Shown: piece by piece, positions 12,301-21,176 of the stretch
How the letters are laid out: every line of letters begins with the position of its first letter
Position numbering within the stretch: position 1 is the stretch's first letter
The notes under the pieces: model-generated
Databases searched by the model: none
Seen by the model: the letters and a program-made list of their open reading frames with translations, nothing else
What the model was told of the DNA's origin: nothing
Translations under genes and position numbers: made by a program
Assembly: GCA_900315845.1 (NCBI GenBank)
Contig: OOHK01000004.1
Coordinates: 1-64,000 of the forward strand
Direction: 5' to 3'
Length of the DNA stretch: 64,000 nt
DNA from: Candidatus Avelusimicrobium luingense
GTDB lineage: Bacteria > Elusimicrobiota > Elusimicrobia > Elusimicrobiales > Elusimicrobiaceae

Positions 12301-13768
12301 TTACTAATTCAAGTTGCAATAAACCGACCGTGGCATTGTCTATCGGATATATTTTGGCAGTTTCCGTTATGGTGCCGAATAAGGTCTCCAAAATACTGCC
12401 GAATTTCAGTTTGAAATCTACGATATCTTTTTCGTTTTCCGGGGCTTCATCTCCTTCCAAGACGGCAACCATAGTGAGAATTTCAAGGGGGAACCCCGCC
12501 AACAAAGCATAGCGTACCACATATTGGGTTTGCAAATTGAGGAAAGCATAGGCGCTTTTGCCGGGTTTGGCTTTTTTATGAAATTCCTTAAATTCATCTA
12601 TAAATTTCTTCATAAATTCACGGAAAATGCTTTCATCTTTGCTAATCGTGCGCGTGCCGCTTACTTCTTGGACAACTTCCCACCCGGTAGGGATAGTTTC
12701 GCCTTGGGCAAGGGGGCGTTGGTAAAATTGGCAGAAAGAGTCATAATCCAGTTGAAGTAGGCTAGGAAATACTGTACCCAGTTCAATATTGTTAGTGTTC
12801 GGCGTCATGGTGTGCATTTCCTCTAATCGGTTCTTCGCCTTCTGATAGGTTTCTTGGGTCGGGCGGATAAACGGGATGGCAGATACTGATTCTTCCCATT
12901 TGACGGTCATGGGGTCTTCCAAGCCCATTTCTTGATACAAACGGTGAATTTGGTAAAGCAGAATGCGTAATGTACCGCGGAACATGATGCTATCTTCCGG
13001 AAACCATGGTTTAGAACTGTTGAGTTGCGTATCTATGGCTTTGTCTTCGTCTCCCTCCGGCGACTCAAAGCGATTTAAACGATACAAGGCCCGTACTTGT
13101 ATGCGCGGTAATGTAAGCGCAAATGCCATAGGATCTATTTGCCCGCTTTTTAACCCGGATAAACTTTGATTTAACGTATTTAATATAACTTCCGCCGAAT
13201 AAGCACTGATAAGCGGAGAAAATTGTTCTTCAATAGGGTCTATTTTTTCTATTAAATCGTTCAAATCATATTTATTAGCGGCTAATTCATCTAAAAAGGT
13301 CCTTCCTTTGAGCTGCTCCTCGCGCAAGGCCATATCCGGGCGCGGAGCAACATAAAGGGCATCGGCAACGGGTTCCATAGGTTTGAAACGAGGATTTGAG
13401 AAGTCGGCTGCTGCTGCTAACTCGTTAAGGCGTTTACGATATGCAGCCCGTAACGAATGTAATTGTTCCACTACGGTTGCAAGCATAGAAAAACCGGCCA
13501 TATCTTCAATGGCATTGATGGAGTTATAAAGTTCCATCAGTTTTTGCTTTTGCGTGGTATAGCATTTCTCCAATTCTTCCGGCATAACGCCTAGGAAACA
13601 CGAAGAATCGATCTCATGAACTTGTTCTCGGACCGCTAATGTTAATGAACGCGAAATATCCGCGGACAAATCGTCGGGGCGGGTATTTTGTTGTGCCCAC
13701 AAGAGTTCGGGAGATATCGTATTGAAGATAAAAACAAAAATTAAAATGCGGCTTATCCACGTTAGCAT
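9395..13768 (-). CDS. Giant exported J-domain-like coiled-coil protein, copy 3 (APD variant)
   Basis: Protein of 1,457 residues starting at the ATG at 13768, preceded by AGGAGG; the 77 codons open upstream are untranslated by comparison with the sisters. Same order of parts as copies 1 and 2: signal peptide, helical body, a hydrophobic segment (about 690-720), a J-like domain (about 936-1000) and a C-terminal coiled coil. The J triad is APD near residue 964, as in copy 1. The N-terminal half is only moderately similar to copy 1 and weakly similar to copy 2, whereas the last 300 or so codons are nearly identical in DNA among all three, which points to duplication plus gene conversion. It is the first of the array after phoH, with its own promoter. 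Function unknown. Confidence 0.9.
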   Translation of the reverse strand: MLTWISRILIFVFIFNTISPELLWAQQNTRPDDLSADISRSLTLAVREQVHEIDSSCFLGVMPEELEKCYTTQKQKLMELYNSINAIEDMAGFSMLATVVEQLHSLRAAYRKRLNELAAAADFSNPRFKPMEPVADALYVAPRPDMALREEQLKGRTFLDELAANKYDLNDLIEKIDPIEEQFSPLISAYSAEVILNTLNQSLSGLKSGQIDPMAFALTLPRIQVRALYRLNRFESPEGDEDKAIDTQLNSSKPWFPEDSIMFRGTLRILLYQIHRLYQEMGLEDPMTVKWEESVSAIPFIRPTQETYQKAKNRLEEMHTMTPNTNNIELGTVFPSLLQLDYDSFCQFYQRPLAQGETIPTGWEVVQEVSGTRTISKDESIFREFMKKFIDEFKEFHKKAKPGKSAYAFLNLQTQYVVRYALLAGFPLEILTMVAVLEGDEAPENEKDIVDFKLKFGSILETLFGTITETAKIYPIDNATVGLLQLELVNLAGPQNATATRALALSAAGLLHVSQKWNAMENPYNNEWLNEQQRVYASVNNNLAFNDDYRQKLAAYAVDLYAPMQYRVRPFVSSPNRSQETYGLDADQMLAFSDQLTNAIDNLCPLQEPNTVWTNEHGYIADTEHLVTITDLNRGQFTGQLPNGELSSGTIPVFMFDSNNNVFDVYLLNALNQRQRRLEEAKVYVKLLFEAALWAFGGEIIMFGIRALQMTHGAVVMVPKAFQAAKAANKGEKLAEFGKTVQQGWRYGSTNFRATHVGATFTTTRTEEVVRHTAESGEHIVNGQKAARTTLEGVGATEKIQAPVTRYGSGYYNPTAMDITGAEYAGKGWLGRTWNGFWHGTPEIERVTVFQNGQEFTLNANRLGELGVNTRRLSTSDKIAIWREIEGMEGFSLNPYNYTHPNWLHPFDFGRWFGGRKGGFGGFSRPGTTSSNAMSEQRAAEILGLEGDITEASLKKAYRNLALKWAPDRWMATGTEAEIAFASNKMAEINAAYEMLSKGGASGLRMSATVGMPEGFDMPLQLTRNATSPSARQVLWNNALHRGWNTFTDAATWFGQSYWANLKFFTLWHLWDKAIYPAQWAMMDHTITTQTQEAMDKYGNSFKPDPSDPAPNPYAAEGRVDVVSDVNNSASQRTAYQGALISTPILGTMILFGKDFTKGQTQTQLRTLSKRIDYTRALNKRSQAQNQALFDSNVKMHLGALARQRQSYQQRMAKDKEHLFTQECKAILLEIDKAEATLNQLANSEDKLADKFTQFVTWAELPDLHKAENAYWLKIIDTTITQMEENMLLVGDGLSNEQRYQIHQLLAQAKQKRAAKDIDGALQVIENINKTWTEEKAATAALTLEQERALAQDDALAMLALYEETYSSVIGLTPKEQRQLTKQIKALTKQARKEILNVSKQKDLTLSELQIQYTDIYNNLWLQIETVLSAYAKDKPSSKVTTKGITEIDEDNELGIQ

Positions 13769-13801
13769 AAGAGCCTCCTGAGTATATACATCTATACTGT
13801 T

Positions 13802-13807
13802 ATTATA
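13802..13807 (-). promoter_or_regulatory. Probable -10 box of giant paralogue copy 3
   Basis: TATAAT on the minus strand 33 nt before the ATG at 13768. It sits in a short direct repeat (CAGTATA, four bases, CAGTATA). Confidence 0.5.
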
Positions 13808-13844
13808 CTGTTTTTCGTCTATTTGAAAAGGCCCAATTTGACAA

Positions 13845-13882
13845 GAAAAAAGGCCTATTTCTGTCTGGGGCTTTGGACCTAG
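13845..13882 (-). terminator. Degenerate copy of the distal paralogue terminator
   Basis: A diverged copy of the AGGCCTA...TAGGCCT hairpin, followed by six T on the minus strand, between the phoH terminator and the copy 3 promoter. It shows that the duplicated unit includes about 100 bp upstream of each giant gene. Confidence 0.4.
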
Positions 13883-13885
13883 AAC

Positions 13886-13915
13886 AAAAAAGCCCGCCGC
13901 TTGGTTGCGGCGGGC
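13886..13915 (-). terminator. Rho-independent terminator of the phoH-like gene
   Basis: Perfect 9-bp GC stem (GCCCGCCGC / GCGGCGGGC) with a 6-nt loop and six T on the minus strand, 16 bp past the stop at 13932. Confidence 0.9.
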
Positions 13916-13931
13916 CGTAACTGACTCGTTT

Positions 13932-15257
13932 TTACAGTAATTTAGAGGCCAAATCAGCCAGATGGCTGCGTTCCGTTTTGGTAAATGTAATGTGGCCATA
14001 CGATTTTTGGCCGCGCATGCGATCTACCAAATACGTGAGCCCGTTAGATTGTACGTCCAAATACGGCGTATCAATTTGGTACGGGTCGCCCGTTATCACC
14101 ACTTTTGTTCCTTCGCCCGCGCGGGTGAGAATGGTTTTCATTTCGTGCGGAGTTAAGTTTTGGGCATCGTCCACAATCATATATTGCCCGGGCAGAGAGC
14201 GCCCGCGCATGTGGGTAACGGAGGCAATTTCAATTTTGCCGCTGTCCAATAAATAATGCGCTTTTTCTTCGCCTTCATCGGGGTTTTTGCGGTCGGCGAG
14301 GAAGGCCAAGTTGTCGTAAATGGCACCCATCCACGCTTCTAATTTTTCTTCTTTAGTCCCCGGCAAGAAACCTAAATCTTTACCAACCGGCACGATGGAG
14401 CGGCAAACTACCAAACGGCGGTAAGCGTTTTCGTCCATGGTGCGTTGCAAACCGGTGGCCAACGTAATAAGCGTTTTACCCGTTCCGGCGGTACCCACGA
14501 GCGTAACAATATCCAAACTGTCATCCAACAACAGCTCCATCGCAAAGCGTTGCTCTTTGTTCAAGGGTTTAATGCCCCAAGCGACGGGTTCTTGGTTGGA
14601 AAGCGGGTGCAGAATAAAATTGCCATCATTGGAAATACGCCCGATGGCCGATTTTTTACTGCCGTCATTTGTTTTTAAGATAACAAATTGGTTCGGCACA
14701 TAAATAGTCGGATCCATAGCGAGTTGCTTTTTTTGATAGAACGTGTCAATTTGGGAAGGATCCACTTCTACTTCGGTAACCCCGGTGTAGAGTTCGTCCA
14801 CATTGACTTTATCACTGGTGTAGTCTTGCGCGCACAGGCCGAGTGCTTCGGCTTTCAAACGCATATTGATATCTTTGGTAACGACAAACACCGGACGCGC
14901 ATTCTTTTTATACGAGCCTTCTTTTTTACCTAGTGTATAAGCAATATTCAAAATAGAGTTATCGGCTTTGTTAAATGCAAGTGATTGCGGAAGTGAGTTG
15001 GGTTTATCCAATTCAATTTTCAGTGTGCCGCCGGTAGGAAGTGCTACGCCTTCATTGAGCCGCCCCAGTTCGCGCATTTTGTCTAATTCGCGCGATACCA
15101 TACGGGCATTTTTACCGCGGGTATCGCTTTCATTTTTGAAGGCATCTAATTCTTCAATTACTGCCATGGGGATAATGATATCGTTGTCTTCAAAAGCGTG
15201 CAGACAATTTACATCATGTATTAACACATTGGTATCTAAAATAAAAGTTTTTTTCAT
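13932..15257 (-). CDS. PhoH-family PIN-domain ATPase
   Basis: Predicted RNA-linked ATPase/nuclease of the PhoH2 type, 441 residues: an N-terminal PIN domain (about 1-150, starting MKKTFILDTNVLIHD with acidic metal ligands at D8 and in the EELDAF segment) joined to a PhoH P-loop ATPase. Walker A is GTAGTGKT at 255-262 and Walker B IVDDAQN near 345. The frame opens 23 codons earlier, but the ATG at 15257 follows GAGGAAC and starts the PIN fold exactly. In other bacteria PIN-PhoH proteins unwind and cut RNA; that is family knowledge, not shown here. It is a single-gene unit with its own promoter and terminator, divergent from the GH57 gene. Confidence 0.93.
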   Translation of the reverse strand: MKKTFILDTNVLIHDVNCLHAFEDNDIIIPMAVIEELDAFKNESDTRGKNARMVSRELDKMRELGRLNEGVALPTGGTLKIELDKPNSLPQSLAFNKADNSILNIAYTLGKKEGSYKKNARPVFVVTKDINMRLKAEALGLCAQDYTSDKVNVDELYTGVTEVEVDPSQIDTFYQKKQLAMDPTIYVPNQFVILKTNDGSKKSAIGRISNDGNFILHPLSNQEPVAWGIKPLNKEQRFAMELLLDDSLDIVTLVGTAGTGKTLITLATGLQRTMDENAYRRLVVCRSIVPVGKDLGFLPGTKEEKLEAWMGAIYDNLAFLADRKNPDEGEEKAHYLLDSGKIEIASVTHMRGRSLPGQYMIVDDAQNLTPHEMKTILTRAGEGTKVVITGDPYQIDTPYLDVQSNGLTYLVDRMRGQKSYGHITFTKTERSHLADLASKLL

Positions 15258-15293
15258 GATAGTTCCTCGCTGGGGCGTAACGCCGCTACTATA

Positions 15294-15322
15294 AGTATAG
15301 ACTTGTTTGAGCGGAAAATCAA
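15294..15322 (-). promoter_or_regulatory. Sigma70-type promoter of the phoH-like gene
   Basis: On the minus strand TTGATT (15322-15317), a 17-bp spacer, then TATACT (15299-15294), giving a leader of about 30 nt. Confidence 0.65.
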
Positions 15323-15363
15323 GCATTTATAGTCGTAAATGTTTTTTTAGGTGTCAAATTGGC

Positions 15364-15369
15364 TACAAT
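15364..15369 (+). promoter_or_regulatory. -10 box giving a probably leaderless GH57 mRNA
   Basis: TACAAT ends 6 nt before the GH57 ATG at 15376, so the usual start point falls on the A of the start codon. No Shine-Dalgarno sequence could fit. The ankyrin gene at 24380 has the same spacing. Confidence 0.55.
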
Positions 15370-15375
15370 ATATAT

Positions 15376-17739
15376 ATGAAATATTTGTGCATACATGGTC
15401 ATTTTTATCAACCGCCCCGCGAAAATGCATGGCTGGAACTTATTGATCGGCAAGATAGTGCAGCCCCGTATCATGATTGGAACGAACGTATCTGTGCCGA
15501 GTGTTATGGTCCTAACGCGTTAGCGCGTTTGTTAGACGGACAACAAAATTTAACCGAACTTACCAACAATTATTCCCGTATTAGTTTTAACTTCGGGCCG
15601 ACATTGCTGTCGTGGATGGAGCAATACGCGCCGGAAGTATATCAAGCCGTTTTGGAAGCCGATAAAATCAGCCAAACGCGTTTTGGCGGTCATGGCGGCG
15701 CGATTGCACAAGTGTACAATCACATGATCTTGCCGCTCGCTAACGCACATGATAAAGAAACGCAAATCAAATGGGGTATTACCGATTTTGTCAAACGCTT
15801 TGCCAGACAACCCGAAGCCTTGTGGCTGGCCGAAACAGCGTGTGATACGCCGACGTTGTGTGCACTGGCCGATGCCGGTATGAAATTTGTAATTTTGGCC
15901 CCCGGTCAATGTGCGCGGGTGCGCAAAATCGGCAGTGAAAAATGGGAAGAAGTCGGCGGCGGTGTTGATCCTAAACGTGCCTATTTGTGTAATTTACCGA
16001 ACGGGAAAAGCATTGTACTGTTTTTCTACGACGGACCTATTTCGCAAGGGATTGCCTTTTCGGACACGTTGTCGTCGGGTGAAAAATTTGCCGACCGTCT
16101 TTTAAGTACCTATAACGATAGCGAAGAAAACCAGTTAATGCACATTGCTACCGACGGCGAAACATACGGACACCATCAAAAATTTGCCGACATGGCACTG
16201 GCGTATTGCTTGAAAAAAGTGGAAGAAACACCGGATGTAGAATTAACGGTATATGGCGAATTTCTGGAAAAAAATCCACCGCGCTACGAAGCGCAAATTG
16301 TAGAAAACTCATCGTGGAGTTGTTGCCACGGGGTAGAGCGTTGGCGGGCCGATTGCGGGTGCAATTCGGGACGTGCCGGGTGGAAACAAAAATGGCGCAA
16401 GCCGCTACGCGATGCGTTAGATTTTGTACGCGACGAACTCGTTAAGACGTTTGAAACCGTCGGGCGGGAGTATTTTAAGGATCCGTGGGCCGCACGCAAC
16501 GATTATGTGGAACTGATGTTAGACCGCAGTTTGAACGCGCAGCATTGTTTCTTCTTAAAACACGCTACCGAAAAAGCATGGAACGACCGCGCCGGGGCGC
16601 TTATGCTGCTAGAAATGCAAAAAAATGCGCTGTTTATGTACACCAGTTGCGGTTGGTTCTTTGACGAAATCAGCGGTATTGAGACCGTACAGATTATGCA
16701 ATATGCCTGCCGCGCGTTAGAACTTAATAAACGTTTAACGGGGAACGATTTGGAGCCTGCATTTATTGAAAAATTAGCCTTGGCTCCCAGCAATATACGC
16801 GAACTTAAAAACGGAGCGCGTGTGTATGAAAAATACGTAAAACCGCAAGCGTCCTGTGCCGAGAAATTAACGTTGGAGCATATTGTTTCGCTCATGGCCG
16901 ATGAAACCGTCAATCCGGCACGTGCGTTTTCGTGCGATGTGTTGTCGTTCCATCCGCGCAAATTCTCTGCCGCCAATGCACGATTTTGGTGTGGGGATAT
17001 TACGCTAAAATCCACGATAACGTTAGTAGAAAAAACACTTTGTTTCGCCGTTCTTCGCCGCGGGGCGGGCGTCTTTACATGTGCCGCGGCCGAACGGGGT
17101 AGTCAAGAAATTGCCGCTTGGTGTAATGAGTGGGAAACATTATTTAATGCCCAAAAATATGATGAGTTGCATGAGTCTATTGTTTCGCATTTGCCGCAGC
17201 AATATCCGGTTGCGTGGATGATCAACGATGTCCGTCACAAAGTCATGGAAAACACCTTCCGCCGCATGGACACGCAAACCGATGAGTCTTTTGCGCGGTT
17301 GTTTGAGATGCAATATCCCATTGTGCGTGCGTTGCAAAATATCGGAGCGCCTGCTCCCAAGCCGTTTTTAACGGTAGCCGAGCGGGTACTGGCCGCTGAT
17401 ATTAAGGATGAAATTCGCGCGGCTGATATCAATATCGGGGCACTGGAAGAACTAATGGAAGATGTTAAAGCGCTCGGGTTAAAAATTGCCCCGCATGTGA
17501 ACGGGGTAGTAACCGACAAAGTAACATCACTTGCGTTCGCCTTTGCGCGTGATGTGCAAAGTACGCAAGCCGCTATGAAACTGGTGGAATTACTAAATTA
17601 TGCGGAGATTTTCGGCTTTTCGCCCGATATTATTAAAGCGCAAGAGTTCGTCTTTTTAGGGCTTAAACAATTAGGCGACAAAGCCGCTACGCGTGATATT
17701 TTACGCGCACTGGCGCGCAAATTAAAAATTGCGTTATAA
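15376..17739 (+). CDS. Glycoside hydrolase family 57 protein with DUF3536 C-terminus
   Basis: Predicted alpha-glucan-acting enzyme, 787 residues. The start [17 protein letters not shown] is the typical GH57 opening (HGHFYQP). The catalytic nucleophile is expected at E153 in the WLAETA motif and the acid/base at D260 in [10 protein letters not shown], both present. The C-terminal half fits DUF3536, which accompanies this GH57 subgroup. No signal peptide, so cytoplasmic and probably acting on stored or intermediate alpha-glucan; the substrate cannot be read from sequence. The frame opens 23 codons earlier, but ATG 15376 is chosen because it starts the domain and lies at the predicted transcription start. 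Its stop overlaps the -10 box of the following pilin gene. Confidence 0.9.
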   Translation: MKYLCIHGHFYQPPRENAWLELIDRQDSAAPYHDWNERICAECYGPNALARLLDGQQNLTELTNNYSRISFNFGPTLLSWMEQYAPEVYQAVLEADKISQTRFGGHGGAIAQVYNHMILPLANAHDKETQIKWGITDFVKRFARQPEALWLAETACDTPTLCALADAGMKFVILAPGQCARVRKIGSEKWEEVGGGVDPKRAYLCNLPNGKSIVLFFYDGPISQGIAFSDTLSSGEKFADRLLSTYNDSEENQLMHIATDGETYGHHQKFADMALAYCLKKVEETPDVELTVYGEFLEKNPPRYEAQIVENSSWSCCHGVERWRADCGCNSGRAGWKQKWRKPLRDALDFVRDELVKTFETVGREYFKDPWAARNDYVELMLDRSLNAQHCFFLKHATEKAWNDRAGALMLLEMQKNALFMYTSCGWFFDEISGIETVQIMQYACRALELNKRLTGNDLEPAFIEKLALAPSNIRELKNGARVYEKYVKPQASCAEKLTLEHIVSLMADETVNPARAFSCDVLSFHPRKFSAANARFWCGDITLKSTITLVEKTLCFAVLRRGAGVFTCAAAERGSQEIAAWCNEWETLFNAQKYDELHESIVSHLPQQYPVAWMINDVRHKVMENTFRRMDTQTDESFARLFEMQYPIVRALQNIGAPAPKPFLTVAERVLAADIKDEIRAADINIGALEELMEDVKALGLKIAPHVNGVVTDKVTSLAFAFARDVQSTQAAMKLVELLNYAEIFGFSPDIIKAQEFVFLGLKQLGDKAATRDILRALARKLKIAL

Positions 17740-17740
17740 T
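17735..17740 (+). promoter_or_regulatory. Probable -10 box of pilin-like gene 1
   Basis: TATAAT overlapping the GH57 stop codon, 34 nt upstream of the pilin ATG. The preceding bases TTGCG resemble the TTTGC before the tRNA -10 boxes. No -35 seen. Confidence 0.45.
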
Positions 17741-17773
17741 GGTGGCAGGCTAACTGCTAAAAAGGGGTTTCAA

Positions 17774-18298
17774 ATGAACATGATAAGAATAAACCGAAAA
17801 GGTTTTACGCTGATTGAGTTGCTGGTGGTGGTTTTAATTATCGGCATTTTGGCGAGTGTAGCGTTGCCGCAATATAAAAAAGCGGTGATGAAGTCCCGTC
17901 TGGTTCAGTTGAAAACCATGGCTACCGCTATTGCCCAAGCCGAAGAAAGATATTATTTGGCAAATAATATGTATAGCCCGAATTTTGAAGAATTGGATAT
18001 TGATTCTCCCGCATATGTTGGATCTTCTTCGGATGCGACTACGGAAACCCGTACATTTTCGTGGGGATCTTGTTGGGTCGCGGCGGAAGATACGTGGGGC
18101 TCGCGCGTGGGATGTTCCAGCCTAAAAGACGATATTAACTATTATGAATACTTCCAATACTCTTCCGTAACGCCGGGCCGCCGTATGTGCCGGGCAAAAA
18201 ATACCAATTTATCATCTACGCAAAATCAAGTATGTAAATCTGATGCCGGCGGCACCAGCAAAAGTGTCAATTCGGATAATGTAGATTGGTATTATTAG
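17774..18298 (+). CDS. Type IV pilin-like protein 1
   Basis: Prepilin of 174 residues. A short basic leader ends in Gly, followed by [20 protein letters not shown]: the prepilin peptidase site, the conserved Glu at +5 and the hydrophobic alpha-1 spine. A GspG/PilE-like helix ([13 protein letters not shown]) follows, then a globular domain with four Cys that could make two disulfides. Start ATG 17774 has AAAGGGGT before it. It stands alone, with no pilus assembly genes nearby. Its stop is 1 bp from the stop of the convergent Sel1 gene, with no terminator between. Major pilin, minor pilin and pseudopilin cannot be told apart. Confidence 0.9.
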   Translation: MNMIRINRKGFTLIELLVVVLIIGILASVALPQYKKAVMKSRLVQLKTMATAIAQAEERYYLANNMYSPNFEELDIDSPAYVGSSSDATTETRTFSWGSCWVAAEDTWGSRVGCSSLKDDINYYEYFQYSSVTPGRRMCRAKNTNLSSTQNQVCKSDAGGTSKSVNSDNVDWYY

Positions 18299-18299
18299 T

Positions 18300-18683
18300 C
18301 TATTTTTCGTCTAATTGCGTCAGGCGTTCTTTAGCGGTTGCATCGCCCATATCGGCGGCGGTTTTATACCAATTGGTGGCGCGTTTAAGGTTTTTATTGC
18401 AGCCTTCGCCTACTTTAAGCATATCGGCTAGCGCAATCATGGCACGGACGTGCCCATTGTTGGCGGCTGTTTCAAACCACATGAATGCTTGTCTGAAATG
18501 GTCAAATTCTTTTTCGTTTTTATAATACACTTGTCCCATTTGATATTGGGCTTCCGGATCGTTTTTAGCGGCTTTGGCAAGGAGTGTTTTTAACGGATTA
18601 GCCGCGTATTTATGTAAGAAAAATAACGCTACCGCTAACGCGAAAATTGAAGTGATACCTGTACGCATTTCTATAATTTCCAT
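18300..18683 (-). CDS. Sel1-repeat protein with N-terminal membrane anchor
   Basis: 127 residues: a hydrophobic N-terminal segment (about 9-24) that could be an anchor or uncleaved signal, then two to three Sel1-like repeats of about 36 residues (AQYQMGQVYY, AFMWFETAANNGHVRAM, ATNWYKTAADMGDATAK). Such repeats form alpha solenoids for protein binding. Start ATG 18683 has GAGGG upstream; a second Met lies five codons later. It begins 10 bp after the lolD stop and looks like the last gene of the lolC-lolD operon, but a role in lipoprotein release is only inferred from position. Confidence 0.8.
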   Translation of the reverse strand: MEIIEMRTGITSIFALAVALFFLHKYAANPLKTLLAKAAKNDPEAQYQMGQVYYKNEKEFDHFRQAFMWFETAANNGHVRAMIALADMLKVGEGCNKNLKRATNWYKTAADMGDATAKERLTQLDEK

Positions 18684-18693
18684 AATTCCCTCG

Positions 18694-19359
18694 TTATTTT
18701 GTTTTTACTAATTTACGGTTTTCTAATGTATAAACTTCGTCTGCGTATTGGGTGGCGTGTGTATCGTGCGTCACCATGACTACCGTTAAACCTTGCTCGC
18801 GGCTCATGCGGGCAAAATCTTCAAATACTTGAATTTTGCGCGCGGCATCTAAATTGCCGGTCGGTTCATCGGCAAGCAGTAAAGCCGGGTGGTTGCGCAA
18901 TGCCCGCGCAATGCTGGCACGTTGCTTTTCTCCGCCGGATAAATCAGCGGGAAGTTTGCCCGCTTTATCTTTCAAGCCAAAATTTTCCAGTAATTTCGTA
19001 GCGGCTGCCAAATCGGGTTTTCCGCGCAAGCGGGCCGGCATATCTACGTTTTCGGCTAACGAAAATTCCGGCAATAGTCCGTCAAATTGAAACACAAATC
19101 CCATTTTTTTAAGCCGCAAGGCCGACCGGGCGGACTCCCGTTTAAGGGCGGTGATTTCGGTACCGTCCACAAAGATTTTACCGTCGGTGGGTTTATCCAA
19201 CATGGCAATCAAATTAAGCAGCGTACTTTTCCCCGAGCCGCTCGGCCCGAGTAAAACGGTAAATTTCCCGCGCGCCAAGGTAAGCGATATATCTTCCAAT
19301 ACGCATAAATTTTCTTGGCCTTGCCCGTAAATTTTCGTAACGTGTTCCAATGTAATCAT
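18694..19359 (-). CDS. lolD: Lipoprotein-releasing ABC transporter ATPase LolD
   Basis: 221 residues. Walker A GPSGSGKSTLL, signature LSGGEKQRASIARAL, Walker B LLLADEPTGNLD and the switch His in VMVTHD are all intact. The size and sequence match the LolD/MacB-type ATPase group. Known role: powers release of outer-membrane lipoproteins from the inner membrane to LolA. It follows the LolC/E permease gene by 3 bp, which supports LolD over other members of the group. Many lipoproteins of this window (Pal, CpoB, LPP20-like) would be its clients. Confidence 0.92.
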   Translation of the reverse strand: MITLEHVTKIYGQGQENLCVLEDISLTLARGKFTVLLGPSGSGKSTLLNLIAMLDKPTDGKIFVDGTEITALKRESARSALRLKKMGFVFQFDGLLPEFSLAENVDMPARLRGKPDLAAATKLLENFGLKDKAGKLPADLSGGEKQRASIARALRNHPALLLADEPTGNLDAARKIQVFEDFARMSREQGLTVVMVTHDTHATQYADEVYTLENRKLVKTK

Positions 19360-19362
19360 ACA

Positions 19363-20580
19363 TCACCCATAGCGGATAGCGTCGGTGGGGTTCACGCGCG
19401 AGGCTTTTATTGCCGGATACAACCCGCCCGCAAAACAAATTAAATAACTGCCGCTAATGACGGCTACAATATCTAACCATTGCATACGTACCGGTACTTT
19501 GGTGAGATAATAAATATCGCCGGGCAGTTCTACAATGTTAAAGGTAGCAATTATCCAACACAACAGACCCGCCAGCAGTAAGCCCAACACAATGCCTATG
19601 GTAGCAATAATTAACGCTTCCCACATAAAAATCTTTTGAATATGGGCCGGGCTGGCACCCATTGCACGCAAAATGCCGATATCGCGCAGTTTTTCTGTGC
19701 CGAGTAAAATTAAGTTGCTTGCGATGTTGAGCGACGCTACCCCGATAATCAAGAATAAAATAATAAACATCATCGTTTTTTCTAACTTTAACGCGGCGTA
19801 GAGCGTGCTGTTCATTTGGGCAAAGGTTTTGACGGAGTAATCATAGCCTACAATTTCTTGAATTTGTTCGGCGGCTTCGTCAGCCGTATTGATATTTTTT
19901 AACTTAACGGAAATGCCCGTTACGCCGTTTTTAAGGCCTAAAAAGTCGCTTGCGTGCGGGAGAAGTGTATAAGCGATGGTACTGTCAAAATCATAATATC
20001 CGGTGCGAAGTAACCCGCTGATGCGAAATTTTTTCATCCGCGGAAACATCCCCGCGCCCGTGGCGATAGATTGGGGGGAAATCAATACCACGTCATCCCC
20101 GATATCTAACCCTAAATTATCGGCCAGTTCGGTGCCGAGCACGAGCGGCGGTGGTGCATCTTCGGCCCATTCGGGGGTAAAAGTTCCTTCGGTAATAGAG
20201 TCGGCAAGTGTGTTGATGTTTTTTTCTTGTTCCGGGTCTAACCCGCGTACCACTAAACCTAAACTTTGGCCCGCGTACGTAATAATGCCTTGCCCGTAAA
20301 TGTGCGGTGCGGCCGCAGCAACAAGGGGGTTTTGGCGTACTTGGTTAATTTTTTCTTGGTAAGTATCGGGGTTCATCCGCCCGAAAACAAGGATATGGCT
20401 TTGCGCGCCGATAATTTTATCTTTAATATCGGTTTGAAAGCCGTTCATAACGGATAAAGTGGTAATTAGGGCGGCTACCCCAACGGCTACACCCGCCACA
20501 CCGATAAGCGTAGTGATAAAGGCAAACAACCCTTGGCGGCGGGTTAAATAGCGCGTGGCGACGAACCGTTCAAAATTCAT
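19363..20580 (-). CDS. lolC: Lipoprotein-releasing permease LolC/LolE family
   Basis: 405 residues. An N-terminal transmembrane helix (about 20-45) is followed by a large periplasmic MacB-like domain and a C-terminal FtsX domain with three membrane helices, ending in the conserved NPTDAIRYG. Only one LolC/E gene is seen, so a homodimer (LolF-like) is possible; that is inference. It is first in lolC-lolD-Sel1. A TACAAT -10 box lies only 9 nt before the ATG, so the mRNA leader would be about 3 nt, with no room for a Shine-Dalgarno site. Confidence 0.9.
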   Translation of the reverse strand: MNFERFVATRYLTRRQGLFAFITTLIGVAGVAVGVAALITTLSVMNGFQTDIKDKIIGAQSHILVFGRMNPDTYQEKINQVRQNPLVAAAAPHIYGQGIITYAGQSLGLVVRGLDPEQEKNINTLADSITEGTFTPEWAEDAPPPLVLGTELADNLGLDIGDDVVLISPQSIATGAGMFPRMKKFRISGLLRTGYYDFDSTIAYTLLPHASDFLGLKNGVTGISVKLKNINTADEAAEQIQEIVGYDYSVKTFAQMNSTLYAALKLEKTMMFIILFLIIGVASLNIASNLILLGTEKLRDIGILRAMGASPAHIQKIFMWEALIIATIGIVLGLLLAGLLCWIIATFNIVELPGDIYYLTKVPVRMQWLDIVAVISGSYLICFAGGLYPAIKASRVNPTDAIRYG

Positions 20581-20589
20581 ATTATTACT

Positions 20590-20595
20590 ATTGTA
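20590..20595 (-). promoter_or_regulatory. -10 box giving a near-leaderless lolC mRNA
   Basis: TACAAT on the minus strand, 9 nt before the ATG at 20580. Predicted transcription start at about 20583. Confidence 0.5.
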
Positions 20596-20629
20596 CTAAA
20601 TAATAACGACGGCCCAAAACTTATAAGAA

Positions 20630-21127
20630 CTATTGCAGGGTATATACCCAACTTCCGCCACCGTTATCTTGTTTTGATTTGGAATTGGCAATATGCGCAC
20701 ACAATTTATTGGCTAAATCATTTGTTTTTGTAGCATAGCAAGTTCTCCAATTTTGCCAAGCGGTCCAAGAAGTATGCGAATAGCCAAAACGTAACTCGAC
20801 ACCGGTTAAACGTCTATCCTGAACAACGACATGGTCAGGATTAGTAGAATTTTGCAAAATTAATTGAATTAAAAGGTTTCCTTGGCCGACCGGCTTGTTC
20901 GCATCGGGAAATTCAATGTCCAAGTCATCTAACTGGTTAGTATAAGCATTGTTGGCTAAATAATACCGATCTTCGGCCTGAACAATACTATTAGCAGTGG
21001 TAACAAGTTGTGTGGCACGCGCTTTGGCTACGGCAAACTTATACTGCGGCAAAGCCACGCTTGCCAAAATGCCGATGATAAGTACCACCACCAATAACTC
21101 AATAAGTGTAAATGCTTTGTTGTTCAT
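20630..21127 (-). CDS. Type IV pilin-like protein 2
   Basis: 165 residues. The leader MNNKA is very short, then [24 protein letters not shown] as in the other pilins here (the Gly at -1 is replaced by Ala), followed by a GspG/PilE-like helix and a globular domain with one Cys pair. It lies 49 bp after the metzincin gene on the same strand and may be read from that promoter, since no strong promoter is seen in the gap. Assembly machinery is not in the window. Confidence 0.88.
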   Translation of the reverse strand: MNNKAFTLIELLVVVLIIGILASVALPQYKFAVAKARATQLVTTANSIVQAEDRYYLANNAYTNQLDDLDIEFPDANKPVGQGNLLIQLILQNSTNPDHVVVQDRRLTGVELRFGYSHTSWTAWQNWRTCYATKTNDLANKLCAHIANSKSKQDNGGGSWVYTLQ

Positions 21128-21176
21128 AAAAATTATCCGTGTATAGATCTTGTTTGGGTATCCAGCAAAAAAGGTT

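Noticed and set aside
13769-13999. Upstream extension of the copy 3 protein (77 codons), overlapping phoH
   Set aside because: Same reasoning; the common signal-peptide Met with AGGAGG is clearly the start.
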